Assembly: GCA_002694895.1 (NCBI GenBank)
Contig: NZNN01000034.1
Coordinates: forward strand, 38,998-49,573
Origin: Chloroflexota bacterium
GTDB taxonomy: Bacteria > Chloroflexota > Dehalococcoidia > Lucifugimonadales > GCA-002694895
Length of the DNA stretch: 10,576 bases
Direction: 5' to 3'
Below are positions 1 through 7,351 of the stretch, in pieces. The number at the start of each line of letters is the position of its first letter. The first letter of the stretch is position 1. Position numbers and translations under genes: made by a program. The notes under the pieces were generated by a model. The model saw only the letters and a list, made by a program, of their open reading frames with translations. It was not told where the DNA came from and did not search any database.

Positions 1-135
1 TGTGTGTTTATATCATCTTTTGATGAGTTGTTGAAAATTGGCTTAATAGCAATATTCTTTATCTTATTATTACTCAATAATAAAGAAAAAGCTGATAGAA
101 TTAGGCTCTTACCTGCTTTCTTTTTATTTGAATAG
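1..135 (+). CDS. C-terminal fragment of an unrecognised membrane protein (5' end outside the window)
   Basis: Frame 1 is open from the first base to a TAG at 133-135, giving 44 residues. The visible tail has one strongly hydrophobic stretch (LKIGLIAIFFILLLL, about residues 11-25), then a charged segment (NNKEKADRIR) and a short hydrophobic end. This looks like the last membrane helix and tail of an integral membrane protein. It is on the same strand as the ccm cluster, 98 bases upstream of ccmH, so it could be an earlier member of that cluster. The tail matches no Ccm protein that I can recognise; CcmE in particular ends in a soluble domain. The call rests on an open frame, membrane-like composition and a stop followed by non-coding, very AT-rich DNA. 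The function is unknown. Confidence 0.5.
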   Translation, partial: CVFISSFDELLKIGLIAIFFILLLLNNKEKADRIRLLPAFFLFE

Positions 136-233
136 AAATAAATAATCATAATTTAATAACATTGGATTTATGAAAAAATTATATCAAAACTAAAATTAAA
201 TTGTTAATTCTATATCTTGGAAATGTGTGATAT

Positions 234-671
234 TTGAAAAATAAAGAAAAAATTTTGGATAACAGAATGAATAATTATTTTATTTGCTTGTTTATTATCG
301 TGATTAGTCTGACTGGTTGTTTTTATAACATCGATAATGATTTGTCTGATATTGAGATTAGATTTTTAAATCTTGAAAAACAAATTAAATGCCCAATCTG
401 CCCAGCTGAAACAATTGCTGAATCCAATACAAAAGTATCTAAAGATTTAAAAAATTTTATAAAACTAAAAATTGATGAAGGATGGTCTGATGATAAAATT
501 AAATCTTTCCTTATATCAAAATACGGAAAAGAGATACTTGCTACCCCTCAGAAAAAGGGCAGTGATTTATTTTTATGGATAATACCATTAGTTGTATTAC
601 TATTCGGGGTTTTTACTTATTGGTCTTTGTATAAAACTATACGATTCAGAACAAAAGGAGAGCAAAGTTGA
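234..671 (+). CDS. ccmH: CcmH-type cytochrome c biogenesis thiol-reductase, predicted lipoprotein
   Basis: CcmH takes part in System I cytochrome c maturation on the outer face of the cytoplasmic membrane. It helps keep the CXXCH thiols of apocytochrome c reduced before heme attachment. The 145-residue protein has the family CXXC at C53-P-I-C56, followed by the usual helical run (ETIAESNTKVSKDLKNFI, then a conserved-type WSDDKIKSFLISKYG at 84-98). A C-terminal membrane helix spans about 112-132. The N-terminus is basic and hydrophobic and ends in a lipobox, LTGC at 26-29, so the mature protein may be lipid-anchored at Cys29 as well as helix-anchored. The TTG start at 234 is chosen because it adds the positive residues a signal peptide needs. 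ATG 267 (residue 12) is the alternative, and neither has a strong Shine-Dalgarno site. The stop overlaps the ccmF start in TTGA (668-671). Confidence 0.88.
   Translation: MKNKEKILDNRMNNYFICLFIIVISLTGCFYNIDNDLSDIEIRFLNLEKQIKCPICPAETIAESNTKVSKDLKNFIKLKIDEGWSDDKIKSFLISKYGKEILATPQKKGSDLFLWIIPLVVLLFGVFTYWSLYKTIRFRTKGEQS
655..660 (+). promoter_or_regulatory. Ribosome binding site of ccmF
   Basis: AAGGAG lies seven bases before the TTG at 668. It is a full-strength Shine-Dalgarno site inside the last codons of ccmH and decides for TTG 668 over the in-frame ATG at 692. Most other starts in this window have no comparable site, so this one stands out. Confidence 0.8.
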
Positions 672-2632
672 TCTTTGGAAGTTTAGGGGATATGGTAATC
701 AAATTATCTCTGGGAATGTATATATATTCAATTTTTGCTATATCTATTGGTATAAAATATCGAGATTTGAAATTTATATATAGTGCAAGATTAGCATCAT
801 ATTTTGGAACCTTTTTATTATTGTTATCTACAATTACTTTGGTTTTAGGATTTGTTAATCATGATTATAGTATTCAATATGTTGCTGATCATAGTAGTAA
901 CACAATGCCTTATATATACACATGGATTGCTTTTTATTCTGGTAATGAAGGGTCTTTATTATTTATATCAACATGTTTGTCAATTCTTTTATTTTTATTT
1001 ATACAGAATAAAAAAATAAATGATAATTCAATTAATTTTTCACATCTGTTTATATTAATTTTTCAAATATTTTTACTTATAAGTACCTCTGTTTTGGCAA
1101 ACCCTTTTACAGAAGCTTCTAATATAGTTAAAGATGGTCAGGGAATAAATCCTTTGTTATTACATTTTGGTATGTTTGTACATCCCCCTGTTCAGATGTT
1201 AGGTTTAACTGCTGTTGTTGTTCCTTTTTCAATTGCAATTGGATCTTTATGTGCAAAAAATGAAAACTTGAATTTAAATTCTTTAAGGGTATGGGCTTTA
1301 GCTACTTGGATTATATTAACAATTGGATTAGCTTTGGGAAGTTGGTGGGCTTATACAATTTTAGGATGGGGTGGATATTGGGCGTGGGATCCGGTTGAAA
1401 ATTCATCTCTTATGCCATGGTTGTTAATGACAGCTTTTATACATTCAATTATGGTTCAGCAAAAAAGGAATATGTTTAAAGGATGGAATTTATTTTTAAT
1501 TATTTTTGCTTTTTTTATGGCTCAGATGGGTATGTTTATTAACAGAGGAGGCCCAGTTCCCTCTGTTCATTCTTTTGGGTCCTCTTCTTTAGGTTGGACA
1601 TTTTTACTTTTTATGTTTATTTCAACTACCTTTTCTTTTATGTTCTTTATTTATAGATACAGATTTTTAACATCAGTAAATTATGTACAATCTGTTTTAT
1701 CAAGAGAATCTTTAATTCTTGTTCAAAATGTTTTGTTTCTATCTGTTGCTATTATTACTTTAATGGGTACAATTTATCCTGTTTTCACTAAATCAATAGA
1801 AGATGAGCAAATTTATGTTGGTAGGGAATTTTATGATTTGGTAAATGCTCCAATTTTACTCTTAATTATGATTATTCTTAGCATTGCTCCTTTTGTGCCA
1901 TGGAAGAATGCAAACATGTCATCTTATATAAAGAAAAAAACAATTGTTTTTGTTATTGCTGTGCTTTTGGCTATATTAAATAGTTGGATAATTTCAGGTC
2001 ATTATTGGGTAACTATTTCATTTGTAATTTTATATTTTTCAAGTATACAGATTTTAATTGAATTGTATAAAATTTCCAAAGCATCTTTTAATAAATTTAA
2101 AAATTTAAAAAATGTATTGGATAAATTTTTGAATATTATATATTCTAATTTATCTCGTTATGGTGGTTTGATCTCTCACACTGGAATTTTACTTGTTATG
2201 TTAGGAATTGCAGGAACTTCATTTATGGGAATTGAAAAAGATTTTGCATTAAAACCAGGTGAATCAGGAACCCTTAAAAATTATCAGTTTACTTATATGA
2301 AAACTGATATAACTCAAAATTTAGATCACACTAATATTAAAGCAATTATGCTGATAGAGAAAAATGGTAAATCATTAGGTCAATATACAACATCAAAAAG
2401 CTATTATCCTAAATTTGATATGAATTCTACTAAAGCAGGTATATTAAATTTTGGACTGGAAGATTTTTATTTTTCCCAATCGGTAATTTCTGAAGATAAT
2501 TCAGCAGTATTTGAAGTTAAGATAAATCCTTTGGTTTCTCTTATATGGACTGGAGCATTTGTTGTTGTTGTTGGAGCTATAATCTCTGTGCTTCCTGTTT
2601 ATAAAAAAAATGATAAAGTGAAAGTAAAATAA
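668..2632 (+). CDS. ccmF: CcmF heme lyase subunit, cytochrome c maturation System I
   Basis: CcmF is the integral membrane core of the heme lyase that takes heme from holo-CcmE and joins it to apocytochrome c. The length of 654 residues matches the family (about 650). Visible landmarks are YVADHSS (71-77) and GNEGSLL (92-98) near the N-terminus, the His residues H166 and H172 (FGMFVHPPVQ), and the tryptophan-rich heme-handling motif WGGYWAWDPVEN at 234-245. NRGGPVPSVHSFG (292-304, with H301) and SHTGILLVMLG with H504 follow. After the last periplasmic domain (about 525-630) a final helix precedes a basic tail. The conserved-type histidines expected for heme ligation are present, so the protein looks functional. 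Translation starts at TTG 668, overlapping ccmH by 4 bases behind an AAGGAG. The stop shares one base with the next start (TAATG), which suggests translational coupling. Confidence 0.95.
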   Translation: MIFGSLGDMVIKLSLGMYIYSIFAISIGIKYRDLKFIYSARLASYFGTFLLLLSTITLVLGFVNHDYSIQYVADHSSNTMPYIYTWIAFYSGNEGSLLFISTCLSILLFLFIQNKKINDNSINFSHLFILIFQIFLLISTSVLANPFTEASNIVKDGQGINPLLLHFGMFVHPPVQMLGLTAVVVPFSIAIGSLCAKNENLNLNSLRVWALATWIILTIGLALGSWWAYTILGWGGYWAWDPVENSSLMPWLLMTAFIHSIMVQQKRNMFKGWNLFLIIFAFFMAQMGMFINRGGPVPSVHSFGSSSLGWTFLLFMFISTTFSFMFFIYRYRFLTSVNYVQSVLSRESLILVQNVLFLSVAIITLMGTIYPVFTKSIEDEQIYVGREFYDLVNAPILLLIMIILSIAPFVPWKNANMSSYIKKKTIVFVIAVLLAILNSWIISGHYWVTISFVILYFSSIQILIELYKISKASFNKFKNLKNVLDKFLNIIYSNLSRYGGLISHTGILLVMLGIAGTSFMGIEKDFALKPGESGTLKNYQFTYMKTDITQNLDHTNIKAIMLIEKNGKSLGQYTTSKSYYPKFDMNSTKAGILNFGLEDFYFSQSVISEDNSAVFEVKINPLVSLIWTGAFVVVVGAIISVLPVYKKNDKVKVK

Positions 2633-2937
2633 TGTTAAATTTAATAGGATTATTAATTATAATTATTATGGTAGTAATTGTATTATTGCCTTTTAATGAT
2701 AAGTTTTGGACTTATATAAACAAAGATAAGAAGCGGGAAATTACAAATTTTATTGATTATTCTGATTATGAATTGGATTTGAATTCAATTATTACGGATT
2801 ACCATAGTGGTGTTTTAGATAAAAAAGAGTTTAATAAACAATTAAATTCTTTTCAGAAAATTATAAATAAATCATCCATAGATAAAAATGCAAGGTTGAG
2901 AATTGAACAATTACTTGAAAATGTTAATTCAAATTAA
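2632..2937 (+). CDS. Short CcmI-like membrane protein (N-terminal CcmI domain only)
   Basis: This 101-residue protein has one N-terminal membrane helix (about 3-21), then a polar, helical, charged tail facing one side of the membrane. The segment YELDLNSIITDYHSGVLDKK (46-65), continuing EFNKQLNSF, has the pattern seen after the first helix of CcmI: a short coiled helix, then an 'x-SG-x-L-x-x-x-E-[FY]' turn and a second helix. Full CcmI also carries a large TPR domain that holds apocytochrome c, and that part is absent here. Position supports a Ccm role: the ATG overlaps the ccmF stop by one base, and the gene's 3' end overlaps the next gene. CcmI identity is inferred from topology, the short motif and context. 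A generic small membrane protein cannot be excluded. Confidence 0.55.
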   Translation: MLNLIGLLIIIIMVVIVLLPFNDKFWTYINKDKKREITNFIDYSDYELDLNSIITDYHSGVLDKKEFNKQLNSFQKIINKSSIDKNARLRIEQLLENVNSN

Positions 2938-3946
2938 TAAAAAGTTTTATTATTTATTATTGTTATTATTAATTTTTTTCACAATATTATTTTTTTCTGA
3001 TATTATCTATGCCGAAAATAATCAATGGGATATTAAAGGTCAATTAATAAATGGAACTACAAATTCTTATGTAAAAGATCACATGGTAATTCTACATATT
3101 TCCAATGATGATGAAATGAAAGAATATAGTGCTAAATCAGATAATTTTGGTTATTTTCACTTTAAATCTTTAAACCATTCAAATGATTCTATAATAGGAA
3201 TTTCATCAATATTTGAAGGGGTATTGTATGGAAAAGACCTTGGATTGATTTCTAATCAAAACGATGACATTTTGTTAACAGTTTACAAATCGTCCGATAG
3301 TTCTGAAAATTTAACATTATCAAATTCTACTATTATGTTTACTTCTGTAGATAAATCTAAAAATCTTATGTGGGTGATGGAATTAATCAAAGTAGTAAAT
3401 AATTCAAAAATAACATTTAAACCTCCTCTGGATAATCCTATGGGAATGATTAGATTTGGATTGCCGGTAAATTATGAGGATTTAATAATTGATTCAGATT
3501 TATTAGGAGTAGAATTTATTGTTATTGATAAAGGATTTGGTGTGTTAGGTAATGTTTACCCAGGAGAACATCAAATTTTATTTACCTATGGGATTAAATA
3601 TGATGATGAAGAATATATTTATAACAGGAATTTACAATTTGATTTAAATAATCTAAGAATAATTACTGAGGGTAATTTAAATGTTAAATTACCTGATTTT
3701 ACTTATGATCAAAATGATACTTACGTTAATGAAATTAAGTATAACTTAATTGAGATAAGCAATTTTAATAAAGGGGAAAAGATTAGAATAATTTTTTCTG
3801 ATCTTCCTCAGGCAACAATATTCGATAAATCTAAGAATTATATTCAAAACTTCGATAGAGGGTGGGGGATGTTTGTTTTATTCTTCATTATTTTAATAAT
3901 TTCATTTGCTATTTTCCTAGTAGGAAAAAATAGAAAGAAGAATTAA
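2921..3946 (+). CDS. Exported, C-terminally anchored protein with a carboxypeptidase-regulatory-like beta domain, ccm-linked
   Basis: The specific function is not recognised. The 341-residue protein has a basic start and a long hydrophobic core ending in IYA-EN, so cleavage is predicted after Ala31. It then shows a beta-sandwich segment of the carboxypeptidase regulatory-like type: WDIKGQLINGTT near 35-46, a strand pair, and SDNFGYFHFKSL at 71-82. A middle domain rich in beta strands follows (about 130-290), with a single membrane helix at about 316-335 and a basic tail GKNRKKN. The bulk should therefore sit outside the cytoplasmic membrane, anchored by its C-terminus. I chose ATG 2921, which gives a well-formed signal peptide. 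TTG 2903, six codons upstream, is possible. The gene overlaps the CcmI-like gene by 17 bases and its stop overlaps that of ribH. Its place as the last gene of the ccm block suggests an accessory part in cytochrome c maturation or in a c-type cytochrome complex. This is inference from position only. Confidence 0.7.
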   Translation: MLIQINKKFYYLLLLLLIFFTILFFSDIIYAENNQWDIKGQLINGTTNSYVKDHMVILHISNDDEMKEYSAKSDNFGYFHFKSLNHSNDSIIGISSIFEGVLYGKDLGLISNQNDDILLTVYKSSDSSENLTLSNSTIMFTSVDKSKNLMWVMELIKVVNNSKITFKPPLDNPMGMIRFGLPVNYEDLIIDSDLLGVEFIVIDKGFGVLGNVYPGEHQILFTYGIKYDDEEYIYNRNLQFDLNNLRIITEGNLNVKLPDFTYDQNDTYVNEIKYNLIEISNFNKGEKIRIIFSDLPQATIFDKSKNYIQNFDRGWGMFVLFFIILIISFAIFLVGKNRKKN

Positions 3947-4404
3947 GAATTAATATCGATTTCTAATAGGTCAATTAACGCTTGAGCTGCGTTGTAACCA
4001 TAATTTAGTGGAGTTTTCCCTTCTTCTTTTATATCAGCTTTAATATCCTGAGCTCTTGCTTTTGCAAGGCTGATATTATCAGCTGCTATTACTCCTGAAG
4101 TTACCGGAATTTCGTGTTCTACACTTACTTTCATACAGCCGTTATAAGTGTTTTGTGAAACTAATTCATAATGATATGTTTCACCTTTTATTACTGCTCC
4201 AAGTGCAATAATTCCGTCAAATTGTTTTGATGATGCTATTTTTGCTGCTAAATATGGTATTTCTAATGATCCTGGAACCCAATATGTTTCAATATTCATT
4301 TCAGGTATATTATTATTCTTTAGGCAATTGATTGCCCCATCATATAAATTGACTGTTATTTCAGAATTATAACTACTTACTATTATTGCAATCTTGTTAT
4401 TCAT
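3943..4404 (-). CDS. ribH: 6,7-dimethyl-8-ribityllumazine synthase (beta subunit of riboflavin synthase)
   Basis: RibH condenses 5-amino-6-ribitylaminouracil with 3,4-dihydroxy-2-butanone 4-phosphate to give lumazine, the substrate of RibE. The length of 153 residues is normal for the family. Motifs in order are IVSSYN (8-13), WVPGSLEIP (42-50), ALGAVIKGETYHYELVS (67-83) with the catalytic-type His78, and PVTSGVIAADN (100-110). Arg117 stands where the phosphate-contacting Arg is expected. The C-terminal part is unusual. The segment after Arg117 is about ten residues longer than in the classical enzymes, and the usual N-K-G motif reads NYG (134-136). Six bases separate this start from the ribBA stop, without a clear Shine-Dalgarno site, so coupling to ribBA is likely. 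The stop shares TTAA with the convergent ccm-linked gene. Confidence 0.93.
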   Translation of the reverse strand: MNNKIAIIVSSYNSEITVNLYDGAINCLKNNNIPEMNIETYWVPGSLEIPYLAAKIASSKQFDGIIALGAVIKGETYHYELVSQNTYNGCMKVSVEHEIPVTSGVIAADNISLAKARAQDIKADIKEEGKTPLNYGYNAAQALIDLLEIDINS

Positions 4405-4410
4405 TTTATA

Positions 4411-5673
4411 TTAATCGTTTTCTGATGTTTTTGTGAATTCTGATAAATTAAGCAGATGCCCCATTCTATTCTTTTTAGTTTCAAGGTACTTCAAATTTTC
4501 ATCATTTGGTGTTGCTTGAATAGGGATTATAGTATCTAGTTCGATTCCAGCCTGTTCGAGTTCCATGATTTTTTTTGGATTATTTGTCATTAAATCGATT
4601 TTTGATACGTTTAAGTCTCTTAATATTTCAGCAGCAACAGTAAAATGTCTCGGGTCAGCTGCATAACCTAAATGTAGATTTGCATCAACAGTATCTAATC
4701 CTTGATCTTGTAAAGTATATGCCTTTAGTTTGTTAGCAAATCCGATACCTCTTCCTTCTTGTCGAAGATAAATTAAAATTCCATATTCAGAACCAGTGAT
4801 TAGATTTAACGCCATATCTAATTGATCTCCACAATCGCATCTTGAACTTTTAAATACCTCTCCTGATAAACATTCGCTATGTACTCTTACAATAGGAGTT
4901 TTATTATTTTTACTTAATTTTCCTTTTTGGAGAACTACGTGTTCTAAACCATCTGGATATGATTTGTAAGTTTTTATATTAAATGGACCATATGAAGTAG
5001 GGAGAGATGATTCTGCATTTTTTCTTATAAATGTTTCATTGGATTCTTCAGGGGTTAAATTTAACAAGTTATATTTTTTACGGTATTTTGCAATATCTTC
5101 AACTGTTACTATATTGATACTATGTTTTTTTCCGAATTTAACTAAGTCATCTCTTCTAGCCATAGTCCCATCATCATTGATTATTTCACAAAGTACTCCT
5201 GCAGGATAAAGATCAGACATCAGGCATAAATCGACAATGCTTTCAGTCTGCCCATTTCTTTTTAAAACTCCTCCATCTGTGTACCTAAGAGGGAATACAT
5301 GTCCAGGCCTAGCGAGATCTTCAGGTAAAGTTTCAGGGGAGATAAGTGTTTCTATAGTTATAGATCTATCATTAGCGGAAATACCTGTTGAAACACCTTT
5401 AATTGCATCAACAGATATAGTAAATGCTGTTTCGTTTGAAGAGGTATTGTCTTTCACCATACTAGTTAAATCTAGTTCATCCAATCTACTACCAAGAATA
5501 GGGATACAAATTAATCCTTTTCCGAAAGTAGACATGAAATTTATAAGTTCCGGTGTCACTTTTTCAGCTGCAAAAGCTAAATCCCCTTCATTTTCTCTTT
5601 CTTCATCATCAACAATGATTACCATTTTACCTAATTGGAGATCCTGAATTGCTGTCTGTATATTCGCGAACAT
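4411..5673 (-). CDS. ribBA: Bifunctional 3,4-dihydroxy-2-butanone 4-phosphate synthase / GTP cyclohydrolase II
   Basis: This fusion enzyme supplies both branches of riboflavin synthesis: DHBP from ribulose 5-phosphate (RibB half) and the pyrimidine precursor from GTP (RibA half). The RibB half (about 1-200) shows the acidic motif DDEERENEGD (22-31), TGISANDRS (96-104), RPGHVFPLR (122-130) and PAGVLCEIINDDGTMAR (157-173). The RibA half (about 205-420) has SECLSGEVFKSSRCDCGDQL, with zinc ligands Cys268, Cys279 and Cys281, then RQEGRGIG (304-311) and MTNNPKK (362-368). It ends in RMGHLL. Length and domain order match the family, and the MFANIQTAIQDL start is typical. One point to note is GQTE at 141-144, where many homologues have GHTE, the His being a metal ligand. 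One base separates the start from the ribE stop. No Shine-Dalgarno site is visible, which fits coupled translation. Confidence 0.96.
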   Translation of the reverse strand: MFANIQTAIQDLQLGKMVIIVDDEERENEGDLAFAAEKVTPELINFMSTFGKGLICIPILGSRLDELDLTSMVKDNTSSNETAFTISVDAIKGVSTGISANDRSITIETLISPETLPEDLARPGHVFPLRYTDGGVLKRNGQTESIVDLCLMSDLYPAGVLCEIINDDGTMARRDDLVKFGKKHSINIVTVEDIAKYRKKYNLLNLTPEESNETFIRKNAESSLPTSYGPFNIKTYKSYPDGLEHVVLQKGKLSKNNKTPIVRVHSECLSGEVFKSSRCDCGDQLDMALNLITGSEYGILIYLRQEGRGIGFANKLKAYTLQDQGLDTVDANLHLGYAADPRHFTVAAEILRDLNVSKIDLMTNNPKKIMELEQAGIELDTIIPIQATPNDENLKYLETKKNRMGHLLNLSEFTKTSEND

Positions 5674-5674
5674 T

Positions 5675-6262
5675 TTAATTATTTTTATTTGTAGATAAAG
5701 ATTTTTCTACATATTTTGCTAATATGTCAAATTCTATATTTAGATTCTGTCCTGATTTTTTTAATTTCAAATTTGTATTATTGAATGTATAAGGAATAAT
5801 TGAAAGTGTGAAATTATTATCAATACATTCTACAACTGTGAGACTAATTCCGTCTACAGTTATAAATCCCTTTTCTACTACATACTGAGTATATGTTTTA
5901 GGATGAGAAATAGTAAATATTTTTGAATTTCCTTCTTCTTTTATATTTTTGATTTTACCAATAGTATCAACATGGCCTTGTACAAGATGACCACCTATTA
6001 AACCATTGTATGCCAAAGGTTTTTCTAAATTTAATAAATCATTTTTATTTAAATCTTGAAGATTTGTTCGGGACATCGTTTCAGGGGATATTTCTACTAC
6101 AAAACATTCTTTATGTATATCCACAATTGTTAGGCAAATCCCATTTACAGCAATACTGTCAGATATATTTAAAGCTTGAGCAATTGATGGTTCTAGAATA
6201 ACAAGTTTATCTGCTGTGAGTTCTTTTATAATTCCAATTTTTTCAACTATACCACTAAACAT
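5675..6262 (-). CDS. ribE: Riboflavin synthase, alpha chain
   Basis: RibE dismutates two molecules of 6,7-dimethyl-8-ribityllumazine to riboflavin and the pyrimidine that RibH uses again. The protein has 195 residues in two tandem beta-barrel halves. The first half opens with MFSGIVE and carries SIAVNGICLTIVD (36-48, with the active-site-type Cys43). The second half starts near GGHLVQGHVD (90-99) and repeats the same pattern as FITVDGISLTVVE, ending in LNIEFDILAKYVEK. This internal repeat is the family signature. At 195 residues it is slightly short for the family, through a trimmed tail. The ATG follows the ribD stop with no gap (TAAATG) and without a good ribosome binding site, so its expression is probably tied to ribD. 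The gene is sometimes named ribC in other organisms. Confidence 0.95.
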   Translation of the reverse strand: MFSGIVEKIGIIKELTADKLVILEPSIAQALNISDSIAVNGICLTIVDIHKECFVVEISPETMSRTNLQDLNKNDLLNLEKPLAYNGLIGGHLVQGHVDTIGKIKNIKEEGNSKIFTISHPKTYTQYVVEKGFITVDGISLTVVECIDNNFTLSIIPYTFNNTNLKLKKSGQNLNIEFDILAKYVEKSLSTNKNN

Positions 6263-7351
6263 TTATAACCACGCTTTTATTAATATATCATCTTCTATTG
6301 AAGAGTTAATTATTTTTTTTGGTTTGTATGAATTTTTCATTTTATTTATTCCTTTACTTCCAAAGGGGACAAATTTTGATTCTCCAATAATTTTAGGGCT
6401 GATAAATAAAATAATTTTATTAACTAGATTATTGTATAGCAATTCTCCTGGTAAAGTAGATCCGGCTTCAACAAAAATATTTATAAGGTTATATTTGATT
6501 AATACTTCAGGCAAATATCTAAGATCTATTTTTTTATTTTTACCTGTGGGTATATATTCTATTGTTACTCCCTTTGAATGTAGTTTGTTTTTTAATTTAT
6601 TGTCTAATTTTGATGTTATTAAAATACAGTTTGAATCAAGGGATTTAGAATCAGATGGAACTCTTCCGTTAGTATCTAGAATAATCTTTTTAGGCTGATG
6701 TTTTTTTTGGTAATTAGATAATCTGACATTCAGTTGAGGGTTATCGTATATTATTGTATTTACCCCTGTTAAAATAGCATCAGAATTAGACCTTATATGA
6801 TGTACATATTCTCTTGATTTCTTTGAGGAAATCCATTTAGAATCTCCGGTATTGCTTGCAATTTTACCATCTAAAGACATAGCGTATTTTACAGTAATAA
6901 AAGGTTTATGATATTTAACAAAATATTTATATGATTCTAGAGTAGATTCTAGAGTTTCATTATATTTGAATATTTCTGTAGTAATTCCTTTGTCTTCTAA
7001 AATTTTTATTCCTCTACCATTTATTTTTGGATTAGGGTCAGTAGATCCAATAATTACATGTTTGATTTTGTTTTTTATAATTTCTTTTGTACATGCGGGT
7101 GTGTTAATTTCAATATTACAAGGTTCAAGAGTGGTGTATAAAGTACTGTTTTGAATATTACCAGAAGATGATTTTATAGCTTCTATTTCTGCATGATTTT
7201 TTCCATATGCCTGGGTATGTCCTGTACCAATAATTTTATTTTGATCAGAAACTATTACTGCGCCTACAGGGGGATTAGGGCTTGTTAATCCCATAGCTAA
7301 TTTAGCCTGGTTAATTGCTTCTGACATGTATTGATTAGATTTATTTTCCAA
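6263..7351 (-). CDS. ribD: Bifunctional diaminohydroxyphosphoribosylaminopyrimidine deaminase / 5-amino-6-(5-phosphoribosylamino)uracil reductase
   Basis: RibD carries out the second and third steps of the pyrimidine branch, deamination followed by NADPH-dependent ribose reduction. The 362 residues divide into a cytidine-deaminase-like N-terminal domain and a DHFR-like C-terminal domain. The first has TSPNPPVGAVIV (23-34), the zinc motif HAE (53-55) and EPC (76-78) with a second Cys at 87. The second shows FITVKYAMSLDGKIA (151-165), SKWIS (171-175), GVNTIIYDNPQLNVR (196-210) and a VEAGSTLPGELL substrate loop. I keep the TTG start at 7351, inside dcd, because it retains the family's usual 'YM' (Tyr8-Met9) just before the first helix. 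The alternative ATG 7327 would begin at that Met9. Overlap with dcd is 11 bases. A 12-base tandem repeat encodes TLESTLES in the inter-domain linker. Confidence 0.94.
   Translation of the reverse strand: MENKSNQYMSEAINQAKLAMGLTSPNPPVGAVIVSDQNKIIGTGHTQAYGKNHAEIEAIKSSSGNIQNSTLYTTLEPCNIEINTPACTKEIIKNKIKHVIIGSTDPNPKINGRGIKILEDKGITTEIFKYNETLESTLESYKYFVKYHKPFITVKYAMSLDGKIASNTGDSKWISSKKSREYVHHIRSNSDAILTGVNTIIYDNPQLNVRLSNYQKKHQPKKIILDTNGRVPSDSKSLDSNCILITSKLDNKLKNKLHSKGVTIEYIPTGKNKKIDLRYLPEVLIKYNLINIFVEAGSTLPGELLYNNLVNKIILFISPKIIGESKFVPFGSKGINKMKNSYKPKKIINSSIEDDILIKAWL
6933..6956. repeat. Tandem 12-base direct repeat inside ribD
   Basis: Two copies of GATTCTAGAGT(A/T) stand head to tail, eleven of twelve bases identical. 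On the coding strand they give the short protein repeat TLES-TLES in the RibD linker (about residues 133-140). The unit is a multiple of three, so the frame is kept. This is most simply a small in-frame slippage duplication. Confidence 0.75.

Noticed and set aside
136..233. Possible promoter before ccmH
   Set aside because: The gap is almost pure A+T. TTGGAT (162-167) and TTGTTA (201-206) have no well-spaced -10 partner, so I could not support a specific promoter. I also saw no terminator hairpin.
1936..1951. 16-base palindrome around CAATTG in ccmF
   Set aside because: It is made of A-runs and T-runs and lies in codons for a Lys-rich loop and the next helix. Low complexity explains it.
3671..3693. 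10-base inverted repeat with a 3-base loop in the ccm-linked gene
   Set aside because: The arms (GGTAATTTAA and its complement) are AT-rich and mid-gene, with no U-run or nearby start. One of this size is not surprising in 10 kb of such DNA.
5237..5647. Long open frame (136 codons) on the + strand opposite ribBA
   Set aside because: It lies fully antisense to well-conserved RibB motifs and has no ribosome binding site or recognisable domain. It is a by-product of the codon use of ribBA.
6216..6698. Open frame of 160 codons on the + strand opposite ribD and ribE
   Set aside because: It spans the ribD/ribE junction antisense to conserved sequence. The hydrophobic look comes from reverse-complemented Lys/Asn codons.
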